This document shows positions 40,096-49,789 of a stretch of 64,000 nucleotides of DNA, piece by piece; the stretch's first letter is position 1; every line of letters begins with the position of its first letter. The notes beneath the pieces were generated by a model. The model ran no database searches. It had not been told where the DNA came from and saw nothing but the letters and a program-made list of their open reading frames with translations. The translations under genes and the position numbers were made by a program. The stretch is from Collinsella aerofaciens (GTDB lineage: Bacteria > Actinomycetota > Coriobacteriia > Coriobacteriales > Coriobacteriaceae), in NCBI RefSeq assembly GCF_028209625.1, contig NZ_JAQLDU010000001.1, positions 62,001-126,000 on the forward strand. The letters run 5' to 3'.

Positions 40096-41445
40096 TTACT
40101 TCGGAGCATTCCCGCTCCGGTCGCGTTCGCTTTGCTCTACGCGCCACTCTTCCCAACCACGGCCGGCAGGATGCCAGAAAGCGCCGCGCTCCAGCCCCTC
40201 GGGCAAATAGCGCTGCTCGACCCAGCCTTCGGGATAGTCATGCGGATACTTATACACACCATATTCGTCGCTGCCCGGACGATGACGATCGCGCAGATAG
40301 CTCGGTACCTCACGCAAGCCACTGCTATGGATATCGGCCAGCGCCGCATCGATCGAAGCCTCGCACGCGTTGGACTTAGGCGCCAAGCACACATAGAGTG
40401 CAGCCTGAGCCAGGTTAATACGGCACTCGGGATAGCCAATGACCTCGGCAGACTTAAACGCGGCATGCGCCACCAAAAGCGCCTGCGGATCGGCGTTGCC
40501 AACGTCCTCAGAAGCCTGAATCATAATACGGCGAGCGATAAACTTGGGATCCTCCCCCGCATCAATCATGCGCGCGAGCCAATAGATCGTGGCATCGGGG
40601 TCGCTACCGCGCATAGACTTAATAAACGCACTGATGATGTCGTAGTGCATGTCGCCGTTTTTGTCGTACGAAAAGCCACGACGCGGGTTGGCAATCTTTA
40701 CGTCATCCACGGTGATGGGATAGCGCTCCCCCGCCGCCGGCGCTGGCGTCCCTTCGGTATCGGGACGCGTGACGGCAATCTCGCTCGCCAGCTCAAGTGT
40801 CGTCAGGGCCGAGCGTGCATCACCCGCAGCCAGCGTACAAATGGTCTTGACCGTATCCTCATCGGCCGAGAACTTACCGTTCAGACCATGCGGAGCCTCG
40901 AGCGCACGCTCGATCAGCGTGGCAATGTCCTCGTCCTTAAGGTGTTCGAGTTCCACCACGCGACCACGCGAGAGCAATGCCGAGTTGACCTCAAAGTACG
41001 GGTTTTCCGTCGTGGCGCCAATCATAATGACGGTACGGTTCTCAACTGCATGCAGCAGGGCATCCTGCTGCGACTTAGAGAAGCGGTGAATCTCATCGAT
41101 GAATAGAATGGTGCGGCGGTCGTACGTATTCAGGCGCGTCTTGGCCTCGTCAATCACGCGGCGCAAGTCCTTTACGGTGCCCGTCACGGCGCTGACCTCG
41201 ACAAACTCGCTCTTGGTATGGTTGGCGATAATGTGGGCTAGCGTCGTCTTACCCGTACCGGCCGGCCCGTACAGAATCACGCTCGAAAGCACGTCGTGCT
41301 CGATCGCGGCACGCAACCATGAGCCCTTACCGACGGCCTTTTGCTGGCCCACATACTCATCGAGCGAATTGGGACGCATGCGAACCGCAAGCGGTGCATT
41401 CTGAAAAGATCGCTCGCGCGTCGAAGCAGAAAAAAGGTCGTCCAT
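40096..41445 (-). CDS. rarA: Replication-associated recombination protein RarA (MgsA)
   Basis: An AAA+ ATPase of about 449 residues that acts at stalled forks. MRPNSLDEYVGQQKAVGKG opens the domain, Walker A is LYGPAGTGKTTLAHII, Walker B ILFIDEIHRFSKSQQDALLH and sensor 1 IMIGATTENPYFEVN. The C terminus shows GSDPDATIYWLARMIDAGED and YKYPHDYPEGWVEQRYLP, specific to RarA. ATG 41445 has AGGA five bases upstream; 41451 is an alternative. Confidence 0.95.
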   Translation of the reverse strand: MDDLFSASTRERSFQNAPLAVRMRPNSLDEYVGQQKAVGKGSWLRAAIEHDVLSSVILYGPAGTGKTTLAHIIANHTKSEFVEVSAVTGTVKDLRRVIDEAKTRLNTYDRRTILFIDEIHRFSKSQQDALLHAVENRTVIMIGATTENPYFEVNSALLSRGRVVELEHLKDEDIATLIERALEAPHGLNGKFSADEDTVKTICTLAAGDARSALTTLELASEIAVTRPDTEGTPAPAAGERYPITVDDVKIANPRRGFSYDKNGDMHYDIISAFIKSMRGSDPDATIYWLARMIDAGEDPKFIARRIMIQASEDVGNADPQALLVAHAAFKSAEVIGYPECRINLAQAALYVCLAPKSNACEASIDAALADIHSSGLREVPSYLRDRHRPGSDEYGVYKYPHDYPEGWVEQRYLPEGLERGAFWHPAGRGWEEWRVEQSERDRSGNAPK

Positions 41446-41506
41446 AACCATCCTGTGAATCCATCAAACTCGTTTTCCACTAACTAGTATAGCGAAAATA
41501 TACGAA

Positions 41507-42754
41507 CTACCGTTCGTTAATATAGGTACGATGCGGAAACTCTAGCCCCGGGAACAACTTACTCGTCAGCTCGCAGAAATAACCGTCCGTCATGCTCGCG
41601 ATGTAATCCACGACGGCCTGATGCTTATCGTCCTGCCATGCATAGGCACGGTCGTAATAGGAAAGCTGCTGCTCAATACGCGAAATGTGATGTTTGAAGA
41701 TGTAGGAGGACTCGTCTCCTTCGTTGATGTCCTGCAGGCAACGGTCGTAGAGCTTTTCGAAGGCCTCGCGCAGTTCCGCCTCGGAGTCGCCTTCGATGCC
41801 ACCTTTGCTATAGATCTTTTCGTAGTTCTCGCGCTTGGCTCGGCGGATTTCCTCAAACAGGTCCTCGCTCATCTCGATGCGCGGCTTGCCATAGCTATGC
41901 TCAACGATATCGATGGAAGCGTGCGTGAGAATCCAGCTGTTATAGGCGCCGCCCCGACCATCGTCAAAAGCGTCAGGTGACAGCAGGCCTGCCGCAATGG
42001 CGTCTTGGCGGTCGCGTCCAACGTAGGCAAGGATATCCGAGATGCGAACCACGCAGCCCTCGAGCGTCATGGGACGAAGGTGTTCAATCGCGCTATACCC
42101 CATGGCGATGCAGTCCTCGACGGTTTGATCGAACTGATCAAACAATGCCATATCCGAAAGCTCAAACACGCGCTGCTCGTACTCGCCGTTATGGCACAGC
42201 ACGCCGTCGAGCGTCTGGAGCGACACGTTGCGACCGTACAACGCATCGAGCACGCGGACAGACTGCACGTTATGGAAAAAATAACGACCCGTGCGTTCGT
42301 GATAGATATCGTTGAGGAATCGCTCGCCGGCATGGCCAAAGGGCGTGTGACCCAAGTCGTGGCCCAGGCCAATCGCCTCGATCAGGTCGCAGTTGAGCCC
42401 CAGGGCGCGGCCGATATCGCGTGCGATGCGCGAGACAAGCTGCACATGGAGACCGCGGCGCGACAGATCATCATTGCTACGGAAGCTAAAGACCTGCGTT
42501 TTGCCGGCATAGCGGGTGTATGCCGGAAGATGAAGAATCTTTTCGGTGTCGCGCATAAATGCCGGTCGCATGAGCGTGCCTTTGTCGGCAGCTCGATCAA
42601 GGCGACGGATGACCTGGTCATCGTCACAACGGTACGGGTTGACATAGCCCGAAGCACGATCTGCGGCAATGCGCTCGACAAGTTCGGGCGATAACGCCGA
42701 GGGAATACGGTCCATGCGCGCCTTAATGACGGCCGTTTCTTGATTAGTTGCCAT
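41507..42754 (-). CDS. dgt: dGTP triphosphohydrolase-like HD-domain protein
   Basis: A 415-residue HD-family phosphohydrolase. The metal ligands are in RGLHVQLVSRIARDIGRALG and IGLGHDLGHTPFGHAGE (HD pair), with a later Asp in CVVRISDILAYVGRD. RYAGKTQVFSFRSND is typical of the dGTPase subgroup, which cuts dNTP to nucleoside and triphosphate. ATG 42754 has AAGGAG six bases upstream. The dNTP specificity is inferred. Confidence 0.9.
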   Translation of the reverse strand: MATNQETAVIKARMDRIPSALSPELVERIAADRASGYVNPYRCDDDQVIRRLDRAADKGTLMRPAFMRDTEKILHLPAYTRYAGKTQVFSFRSNDDLSRRGLHVQLVSRIARDIGRALGLNCDLIEAIGLGHDLGHTPFGHAGERFLNDIYHERTGRYFFHNVQSVRVLDALYGRNVSLQTLDGVLCHNGEYEQRVFELSDMALFDQFDQTVEDCIAMGYSAIEHLRPMTLEGCVVRISDILAYVGRDRQDAIAAGLLSPDAFDDGRGGAYNSWILTHASIDIVEHSYGKPRIEMSEDLFEEIRRAKRENYEKIYSKGGIEGDSEAELREAFEKLYDRCLQDINEGDESSYIFKHHISRIEQQLSYYDRAYAWQDDKHQAVVDYIASMTDGYFCELTSKLFPGLEFPHRTYINER

Positions 42755-42785
42755 GGCATGCTCCTTAAGAAGGATGCGCAATCGG

Positions 42786-43208
42786 TTACAATGTGCAGCC
42801 CACGACCTCGATTATGGCAAAAATCGGCACCAAAAACGGGAGCAATGGCAAGGAGCGCGATTTTGTGATGAGGCAGGAGAGGGCAAGGACCAGGAGCGCG
42901 GCGGCAAATGCCACGATGCCGCCCAGAGGGTCGAGCGTGCAAAGCGCGAAGAGTGCCTTGGCATCTCCCATGCCGATGCCGGGGGTCTGGCGATGTCGCC
43001 GCCAAAGCGATTCAGTCAGCACAAGAGAAAGGCACACGATGACCGCAAAGCATGCGTGGTCAAGTGCCGTGTTCAAGCCCCTATCCAGCCAGACGCCTGC
43101 AAACGCTGACACCGCGCATGCGGCCGCAAGCGCGTTGGGAAACCGCCGCTCGCGGATATCAATCGCCGCACCGGCAAAGGCGCAGATCCAAAATGGGATA
43201 TAGACCAC
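42786..43208 (-). CDS. A24-family prepilin peptidase (type IV leader peptidase, short form)
   Basis: A 140-residue membrane protein with about five hydrophobic segments and the two aspartates of the GxGD proteases: GAAIDIRERRFPNALA and GIGMGDAKALFALC. It lacks the N-terminal methylase domain, as in TadV/CpaA types. It would cut pseudopilin leaders at the membrane, but no pilin or Tad genes are in this window, so its partners are elsewhere. It follows dgt's start by 31 bases on the same strand. Confidence 0.85.
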   Translation of the reverse strand: MVYIPFWICAFAGAAIDIRERRFPNALAAACAVSAFAGVWLDRGLNTALDHACFAVIVCLSLVLTESLWRRHRQTPGIGMGDAKALFALCTLDPLGGIVAFAAALLVLALSCLITKSRSLPLLPFLVPIFAIIEVVGCTL

Positions 43209-43240
43209 AGGGCACCTCCCGGGACGGCTGCTCTAAAGCA

Positions 43241-43280
43241 AAACCACCACAAAGGTGCCTGTCCCCCTTGTGGTGGTTTT
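43241..43280 (-). terminator. Terminator-type inverted repeat (shared with 50.9 kb)
   Basis: AAACCACCACAA and TTGTGGTGGTTT arms around a 16-base loop. On the minus strand it follows the glycosyltransferase gene, whose stop is at 43289. The loop AGGTGCCTGTCCCCC is the complement of the loop in the element at 50882-50926, so both are copies of one repeat in opposite orientation. Confidence 0.65.
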
Positions 43281-43288
43281 GGCAGTGG

Positions 43289-44584
43289 TTATTTGGCGCC
43301 TTGCATGACCTCGTCGAGGGTGACGCTTACGGCATGCTGCGTCGGCACCCAGTCGACCTTTAGGAACAGCGCGGCCACCGTAATGGGGATATAGCTGAAC
43401 ATGAAAATTGGGAAGGTGAACAGGTTGGTCACCAAACGCCACTTTTGTGCGCAGTGAATGTGCTTGTACTCAAAGATAGTCGTGAGCAGTGCCAGGATAA
43501 AAAACGTCTGATACATCATGGCGAAGGTCATAATGAGCGAAGCGGCGCACGCCTGCATCTCGACTTCGGTAGCCAAGAAGCCGTGCGAAAGACCGCCCAC
43601 GATGAGGAACGTGGCATTGGCGAGCATCGAGATGAGCGATAGCAGCATACCCGGGGCGATCGTCATAAACATGTCGTAGGCAGCAAAGCGATGATAGCGG
43701 AAGGTCGATTTGACCAGATGCTTACCGTAGGTAAAGAACACCTGGTAGAATCCCTTGGTCCAACGCATACGTTGCTTCCAGGATGCCTTAAACGTCACAG
43801 GCTGCTCGTCAAAGAACTCAGCCGGTGCATAGCCAATGCGAATGCCGTGAATGGCACAGAACGTGGTGAACTGTATATCCTCGGTAAGCGTGTGGAACTG
43901 CCAGCCGTGCATGCCCTCGATAATACTGGCGGAGATGAGGTAGCCCGAGCCCGAGACGGCGCAGGACGTCTTACAGATATTGCGCGCGTTATTGAGGAAG
44001 CGCGCTTCGCGCAGATACCAGGTGGCATTGGCTGCCGAAATCCACGAGCTGCCAAAGTTCTTGGAGTTACGATAGCTCGTGACCACATGGAAGCCCTGGT
44101 CAAAGGCATCGTTCATCTTGGAGACGTAATCGCGGGCGATAACATTATCGGCATCAAAGATGAAGTAGCCCTCAAAGGTATCGGGATACTCATTAAGGAT
44201 ACGGTCGAAGCCAAAGTCCATGACCCAACTCTTGCCTTTACGGGCCAGGTCGTTGCGCTCGTACACGACGGCGCCCGCCTCGCGCGCGAGCTGAGCCGTG
44301 TTGTCGGTGCAGGCATCGGCGACCACGAAGACCTCGATAAGCTCTGAAGGATAATCCTGGTCCTTGATGGAGCGAACGAGGTTGGCGATCACGGCCTCCT
44401 CGTTATGCGCCGCGATAAAGAAGGCATAGCGGTGGAGTTTTTTGGCCTTGGGAGGCGCGACCTCGCCACGAAGAGCGCCAATGACAAAGAAGACCACCTG
44501 GTACAGAAAGCAGACCGTGAGTAGCGTAACCACAATCTGGTTAAAGATCACGATGGGCGTGTTAGTTTGTAAAAAGGCGAGCAT
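43289..44584 (-). CDS. Processive-type family 2 glycosyltransferase
   Basis: A 431-residue membrane glycosyltransferase: N-terminal membrane segment, GT-A domain with FFIAAHNEEAVIANLV, VVADACTDNTAQLA, YFIFDADNVI (DxD-type metal site), a TEDIQFTTF catalytic block and QRMRWTKGFYQVF (QxxRW), then four C-terminal membrane segments. The motif set matches processive enzymes such as cellulose, hyaluronan or poly-GlcNAc synthases. The product is unknown; no polysaccharide operon adjoins it. Confidence 0.88.
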   Translation of the reverse strand: MLAFLQTNTPIVIFNQIVVTLLTVCFLYQVVFFVIGALRGEVAPPKAKKLHRYAFFIAAHNEEAVIANLVRSIKDQDYPSELIEVFVVADACTDNTAQLAREAGAVVYERNDLARKGKSWVMDFGFDRILNEYPDTFEGYFIFDADNVIARDYVSKMNDAFDQGFHVVTSYRNSKNFGSSWISAANATWYLREARFLNNARNICKTSCAVSGSGYLISASIIEGMHGWQFHTLTEDIQFTTFCAIHGIRIGYAPAEFFDEQPVTFKASWKQRMRWTKGFYQVFFTYGKHLVKSTFRYHRFAAYDMFMTIAPGMLLSLISMLANATFLIVGGLSHGFLATEVEMQACAASLIMTFAMMYQTFFILALLTTIFEYKHIHCAQKWRLVTNLFTFPIFMFSYIPITVAALFLKVDWVPTQHAVSVTLDEVMQGAK

Positions 44585-44666
44585 GCAGGCTCCCGAGAAC
44601 GCGTTACGTAAACAACCGTATATCTTACCGTAGGCTAACCGAGTTCAAGAAACCACCTAATACTGG

Positions 44667-45680
44667 TTAGGCTTCGAGCAGACCGAGCTGCGGAACGATT
44701 TCGTCGCCGGCGGCAGTGCGGCCGAGCGAGCGCGGGGCTAAGTCATCCAGAACGGCGGCGAGATCCCACGGCAGCTCATCGCGGCACTCAATGCGCTCCC
44801 CCGTCACGGGATGATCGAACGCCACACGCCAGGAATGGAGGAATTGCCTGGTCAAACCCTGGTCGGCACGCGCATCGCACTTACCGTAGAGCGGATCGCC
44901 CACGCAGGCGTGGTTGATATGGCGCATGTGCACGCGAATCTGATGCGTGCGACCCGTAAACAGGTGGCACTCGACGAGCGTATAGCCATCGTCAAAACGC
45001 GTGGAATCGAAGCGCTCGAGGACCCTAAAGGTCGTAATGGCCTGGCGCGCGAAAGGATCGTCCGAAACCGCCATCTTGACACGGTCGCGCGTAGAACGGG
45101 CAATGCCGGTGTTAATGGTGCCCTCGTCCATGGCAATGTGGCCGTGGACGAGCGTAATGTAGCGGCGGTCGAGCGTGCGCGTGCGGATGAGATTCTGGAG
45201 CGCGCGCTGGGTGTCGTCGTCTTTTGCCGCGAGCATAAGGCCCGAGGTGTCACGATCCAGGCGATGCACGATGCCGGGGCGGTCCTCGCCCTGCACGGTG
45301 CCCAGATGGTCAATGCCACAGTGATAGACCAAGGCGTTCGCAAGGGTGCCGCTCTCGTGGCCATGGGCGGGATGGCACACCAGACCGCGCTGCTTGGAGA
45401 GCACGATGAGGTAGTCGTCCTCGTAGCGGATATCGAGGGGAATGGCCTCGGGAATCACATCGGTGGGATCGTGCGGCTCGGGCAAATCGACCGAAATACG
45501 GTCGCCGGAGCGCACGGCATACTTTTTTGACAGGCATGTCTCGCCGTTGACGGCAACGGCACCGCCCTCGATCAGATGCGCGCAGGCAGAGCGCGTAGGG
45601 CAGCCGTCATTAGCGCCCAGATAGGCGTCAAGACGCTGACCAGCGGCATCGTCGTCAACAAGGATATGGATGTCGGCCAT
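44667..45680 (-). CDS. rluD: RluA-family large-subunit rRNA pseudouridine synthase
   Basis: A 337-residue enzyme with an N-terminal S4 domain (AGQRLDAYLGANDGCPTRSA) and the RluA catalytic domain: GIVHRLDRDTSGLMLAAK carries the catalytic Asp, HQIRVHMRHINHACVGDPLY the second block. It isomerises uridines in 23S rRNA or tRNA; the RluD name is by similarity. The start shares TAATG with the lspA stop, a frequent lspA-rluD pairing. Confidence 0.9.
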   Translation of the reverse strand: MADIHILVDDDAAGQRLDAYLGANDGCPTRSACAHLIEGGAVAVNGETCLSKKYAVRSGDRISVDLPEPHDPTDVIPEAIPLDIRYEDDYLIVLSKQRGLVCHPAHGHESGTLANALVYHCGIDHLGTVQGEDRPGIVHRLDRDTSGLMLAAKDDDTQRALQNLIRTRTLDRRYITLVHGHIAMDEGTINTGIARSTRDRVKMAVSDDPFARQAITTFRVLERFDSTRFDDGYTLVECHLFTGRTHQIRVHMRHINHACVGDPLYGKCDARADQGLTRQFLHSWRVAFDHPVTGERIECRDELPWDLAAVLDDLAPRSLGRTAAGDEIVPQLGLLEA

Positions 45681-46279
45681 TAGCGCTCGCTCCTTTCGCG
45701 AATCTTGCGGGCACGCTCCCCACGCTGCTGGGCCTTGCGCTTAGCGCGGGCCTCGTCACGGGCGTTGAGTTCGGCGGTCGCGTCGACCTCACGGGCCGCA
45801 GGACTCAAGAACATGTAGCCGATGAGGGCAAGCACCACACCGACCGTAATGCCGACATCGGCCACATTGAAGACGGGGAAGTCGATGAAGGTGGTGGCAA
45901 TAAAATCGGTCACAAAGCCAAAAGCCAGACGGTCGATCGCATTGCCAATGGCGCCGCCCACGACCATAGCCATGCCCACAACCTCAAAGCGAGCAAGCTG
46001 GGGCGCGCGAAGCAAGTACACCGCGATCGCAACGATAACGACAAACGCCAGCACGGCAAACGCGAGGCCATGTCCCTCGCCCATGCTAAAGGCAGCACCG
46101 ATGTTACGCACGAAAAGGAAGTCGATCACACCGGGGATAACAGTCACATGTAGAGCATCGCCGACGGCACGAACCGCAAGCTTGGTCAGCTGGTCAACAA
46201 GCAGCACGGCCAACGCCACGCTACCAGCAACACCCAACCGCCAACGCAAAGGCGGCATCATATCCGCAGAACGACCCAA
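45680..46279 (-). CDS. lspA: Signal peptidase II (prolipoprotein signal peptidase)
   Basis: A 199-residue aspartyl membrane peptidase with four hydrophobic segments that trims lipoprotein signals at the lipobox Cys. Catalytic Asps are in IGNAIDRLAFGFVTDFI and FNVADVGITVGV; VRNIGAAFSM is the third family block. The C terminus extends about 40 residues as a highly basic, likely disordered tail (EARAKRKAQQRGERARK). It would process the lipoproteins of the cbiK operon. Confidence 0.94.
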   Translation of the reverse strand: MGRSADMMPPLRWRLGVAGSVALAVLLVDQLTKLAVRAVGDALHVTVIPGVIDFLFVRNIGAAFSMGEGHGLAFAVLAFVVIVAIAVYLLRAPQLARFEVVGMAMVVGGAIGNAIDRLAFGFVTDFIATTFIDFPVFNVADVGITVGVVLALIGYMFLSPAAREVDATAELNARDEARAKRKAQQRGERARKIRERSER

Positions 46280-46391
46280 ATCAAGCCCCTACCCTCAAAA
46301 ACATCGAATTACGTTTAACGCAATTAACCATCTTATATTGCCACACGCAGAACGCACGACATATCCACCAACGCAAGCTAAATAACCAGCT

Positions 46392-46434
46392 AAAAACGAA
46401 AGCGGCATTCCGAAAAACAGAATGCCGCTTTTAT
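46392..46434 (-). terminator. Rho-independent terminator after ileS
   Basis: AAAGCGGCATTC and GAATGCCGCTTT arms with a short loop, and T-runs on both sides, so it could stop transcription in both directions. It lies about 70 bases beyond the ileS stop. Confidence 0.8.
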
Positions 46435-46501
46435 TCAGCGGAGCAAATGGGCCGAAGGCGCCCAAATTCTCCCTATAACTAAAATGCCGAGTTACCGTGC
46501 C

Positions 46502-49303
46502 TTAAAGGGCATTCGCGCAGCGCTTGCAGATGTGAGCGTGGCTGTTGTACTCGCCGACGGTAGTGCGATAGTTCCAGCAACGGTCGCAGCACTCGCCCTC
46601 GGCAGCCTCGATACAGACGGAAAGCTCCTCGCCCTGGGTCAGCTCAACATCGGAAACGATGTAGAACTCGGCCAGGTCGACGGCCTTGTCGCCGGTCAGC
46701 AGCGCATACATCTCGGCGGGAACGACCGCCTTGACGCGAACCTGCTGGCTCTTGGTGAAGGTGCCGGCAGAACGGGCATCCTCAAGAGCATTGGTCACGG
46801 CGCCACGGAGCTCGAGCGACGCCTCAAGCACGCCCTCAAACTCATTGGCCTCGTCAACCGTGATAGGCGACTTGTACCAATCGAGCAGCGCAGCGTACTT
46901 CTGGTGATCGACGCAGCCGGCGGGCGCATAGGCCATGGCCTCGTCGACGGTGTAGGACAGGATCGGCTGCAGGTCGCGCATGAGCATCGAGAAGAGCTCG
47001 GCGAGCACGGTCTGGGCACTGCGGCGCTCGAGTGAGCCGGGCTTCTCGCAGTACAGACGGTCCTTCAAGGCGTCGAGGTACACGTTGGAAAGCTCGGTAA
47101 CCACGAAGTCGTAGAGCGCACGGTAGGCGCGCGGGAACTCGTAGCAGGCATAGGCGTCGTCGACCTCGGCCTGAACCTGGGTCAGGCGGGCAACCATGAG
47201 CTTGTCAAGCGGCAACAGGTCGGCAAACGCGACGCCATCCGTCTCGGGCTCAAACTGGCCCTCGAGCTCGGAGAGCAGAAAGCGCAGCGTGTTGCGGAAA
47301 CGACGGTAGGCATCGGACGTACGAGCGAGAATCTCGTGGTCGATGGAAACGTCGGAGCTGGTGTCGACGGAGGCAACCCACAGGCGAATGATGTCAGCGC
47401 CCATCTCGTCGCAGACCTTGTTGGGGTCGATGACGTTGCCGAGCGACTTGGACATCTTGCGGCCCTGGCCATCGAGCGTGAAGCCCTGCGAGACGACCGC
47501 CTTGTACGGAGCATGGCCGTTGGCGCCCACCGAGGTGAGCAGCGAGCTCTGGAACCAACCGCGGTGCTGGTCGGAACCCTCAAGATACACGTCCGCCGGG
47601 TACTCAAGCTCGGGGCGATACTCGCAGACGGCCTTCCAAGACACGCCGGAGTCCCACCACACGTCGAGGATGTCCTTATCGGCCTTGAGGTGATGGCCAC
47701 CGCACTTGGGGCAGACGCAGGCCTCGCCCAAGTAGCTCTCGGGAGCGTCGGTGAACCAGGCGTCGGAGCCCTTCTCGTGGAAGAGCTTGATGACGGCATC
47801 GAGCGTGGCGTCGTTCATGACCTTCTCGCCGCAGTCGGCGCAGGTGTAGCTGGGGATGGGGACGCCCCAGTTGCGCTGACGGCTGATGCACCAGTCGGGA
47901 CGCTGCTCGACCATGGCGCCAATGCGGTTGGCGGCGTGGGCCGGATACCACTTGACGTTCTCGCGGACCTCCTTGCCAGCCTGCTCGCGCAAACCGGTCT
48001 TGTCCATCGAGACAAACCACTGGTCGGTAGCACGGAAGAGCACCGGGTGCTTGCAGCGCCAGCAGTGCGGATAGCTGTGCGTGATCTTCTTCTCGAGGAC
48101 CAGGGTGCCGCGCTCGCGCAGGAACTCGATTATGTGCGGATTGGCCTCGTCAGTATCCATGCCGCTGAAGGGACCGCCGGTGCCAAACTCCTCGCCGGTG
48201 TAGAACTTACCGTCGTCATCGACCGGCATGCAGATGTCGGTGATGCCCTCCTTGAGGCAGGCGAAGTAGTCGTCGACGCCGTGACCGGGCGAGTTGTGGA
48301 CGATACCGGTACCGTCATCGACACCGACGTAATCGGCCAGCAGCGCCACGCCCTCAACGCCGTCAAAGATCGGCTGCTTGTAGTGGATGTGGTGGAAGGT
48401 CTCGGCGGGAACCACGTAGGGCTTACCGTCGACCATAACCGGGGTGTACTCCCAGCCAAACTCTTCGCAGCACTTGGGAGCCAGGTCCTCAAGCATGACC
48501 TCGGCACGACCATCGTGCTCAACAGCGACATAGGCGGCGCCGGGCTTGAGAGAAACGGCCTGGTCGGAGGGGATGGTCCACGGCGTGGTCGTCCAGATGA
48601 TAAAGTCGACCGGGCCATCGAAGTTCTCGAGGCCGGCGGGCTTGGAGGTCATCTCGAAGCGCACGAAGATGGACGGGCTCGTCTCGTCGGAGTACTCAAT
48701 CTCGGCCTCGGCGAGTGCGGTGTGGCAGTGCTTGCACCAGTGGACGGGCTTGTGACCGCGATAGATCATGCCCTTGTCAAACATGGCCTTGAAGACCTCG
48801 ATGTCGGCGGCGTCATGCTGGTGATAGAGCGTCAGATACGGGTTGTCCCAGTCGCCAAGCACGCCCAGGCGACGGAAGCCGGCCTTCTGCAGCTCGATGT
48901 TCTCGACAGCGAACTCGTTGCAGAGCTCGCGGATCTTAGCCGTGGAGGTCTGGTTGAACTTCTCGGTGCCGAGCTTCTCCTCGACCTTGTGCTCGATCGG
49001 CTGGCCATGGCAGTCCCAACCGGGGACGTAGGGAACCTCATAGCCCTGCATCATCCAGTAGCGGTTGATCATGTCCTTGGAGATCTTGTTCATAGCATGG
49101 CCGATGTGGATCGGACCGTTGGCGTACGGAGGACCGTCGTGCAGCACGAACTTCTTATGGCCCTCGTTCTTCTTCAGAACCTGCTCGTAGACCTTGTTGT
49201 CCTGCCAGTCCTTGAGTCGCTTGGGCTCGGACTTGGAAAGACCGGCACGCATGGGAAAACCGGTCTTGGGCAGATTCATCGTCTGCTTGTACTCGTTTGC
49301 CAC
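46502..49303 (-). CDS. ileS: Isoleucyl-tRNA synthetase
   Basis: A 933-residue class I synthetase. The HIGH motif is in GPIHIGHAMNK, KMSKS in GQGRKMSKSLGNVIDP, with the CP1 editing domain between (WTTTPWTIPSDQAVSL), a WDCHGQPIEH block and a C-terminal zinc ribbon (CCDRCWNY and HICKRC). The start is a GTG at 49303 preceded by AAAGGGG; the ATG further upstream at 49408 lies within the T-box leader and is not a real start. Expression is set by the T-box upstream. Confidence 0.95.
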   Translation of the reverse strand: MANEYKQTMNLPKTGFPMRAGLSKSEPKRLKDWQDNKVYEQVLKKNEGHKKFVLHDGPPYANGPIHIGHAMNKISKDMINRYWMMQGYEVPYVPGWDCHGQPIEHKVEEKLGTEKFNQTSTAKIRELCNEFAVENIELQKAGFRRLGVLGDWDNPYLTLYHQHDAADIEVFKAMFDKGMIYRGHKPVHWCKHCHTALAEAEIEYSDETSPSIFVRFEMTSKPAGLENFDGPVDFIIWTTTPWTIPSDQAVSLKPGAAYVAVEHDGRAEVMLEDLAPKCCEEFGWEYTPVMVDGKPYVVPAETFHHIHYKQPIFDGVEGVALLADYVGVDDGTGIVHNSPGHGVDDYFACLKEGITDICMPVDDDGKFYTGEEFGTGGPFSGMDTDEANPHIIEFLRERGTLVLEKKITHSYPHCWRCKHPVLFRATDQWFVSMDKTGLREQAGKEVRENVKWYPAHAANRIGAMVEQRPDWCISRQRNWGVPIPSYTCADCGEKVMNDATLDAVIKLFHEKGSDAWFTDAPESYLGEACVCPKCGGHHLKADKDILDVWWDSGVSWKAVCEYRPELEYPADVYLEGSDQHRGWFQSSLLTSVGANGHAPYKAVVSQGFTLDGQGRKMSKSLGNVIDPNKVCDEMGADIIRLWVASVDTSSDVSIDHEILARTSDAYRRFRNTLRFLLSELEGQFEPETDGVAFADLLPLDKLMVARLTQVQAEVDDAYACYEFPRAYRALYDFVVTELSNVYLDALKDRLYCEKPGSLERRSAQTVLAELFSMLMRDLQPILSYTVDEAMAYAPAGCVDHQKYAALLDWYKSPITVDEANEFEGVLEASLELRGAVTNALEDARSAGTFTKSQQVRVKAVVPAEMYALLTGDKAVDLAEFYIVSDVELTQGEELSVCIEAAEGECCDRCWNYRTTVGEYNSHAHICKRCANAL

Positions 49304-49346
49304 GGTACCCCTTTCATGTCGTGGGCGCGCACGCCCGTTGGGCACC

Positions 49347-49650
49347 AAAAAAGCGCCCGTCCCTACAAGCTGGGACGAAGCGCCGCGAAACGGGCTGTTC
49401 GCCCGCAAAAGCTCTTCGCTTAACCACCCAGCTTAGATGCCCTCGCCCGCGTCGCCGCGCGCTCGCATCCGTTACTCGGCTGGCCTGTATCGACGACCAT
49501 CTCGGCGATGTCTACTAAGACGTGCCTGCGCGGCACGTCCGTTGGGACCGCAGCTCCGGGGTGATTTTCATCGGTCGCATGCACGGGTTCTCAGCGCTCC
49601 CCGCTCTCTGTAGCATGCGGACGGCCGACTACTCGTCCCCATCAACGCTT
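49347..49650 (-). promoter_or_regulatory. T-box leader of ileS, isoleucine specifier ATC
   Basis: The minus-strand leader holds the T-box landmarks in order: GATGGGGACGAGTAGT (stem I base), ACAGAGAGCGGGGAGCGCTG (AG bulge and GCTGAGA region), the specifier loop GAAAATCACC with ATC at 49565-49563, the T-box proper GGGTGGTTAAGCG (near 49429-49418), then a terminator hairpin at 49383-49352 with TTTTTT at 49352-49347. Uncharged tRNA-Ile should pair with the specifier and the T-box and allow readthrough into ileS. T-box replaces the usual TGGTACC with TGGTTAA here, a modest variant. Confidence 0.88.
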
Positions 49651-49789
49651 ATGCGGAGTATGCTAGCACGTTCCGCGCCGGCGAAAAACCCTCAACATTG
49701 GTTTTATACGTTCGAAATTTCTCGCTATTACAGACCTTCTCTAGGAGCAAAATACCTGAAAGCACTTTATCTAACGAAAGAAGGCTACT

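Noticed and set aside
47336..49423. 695-codon open frame opposite ileS
   Set aside because: Antisense shadow; it also runs across the ileS T-box leader.
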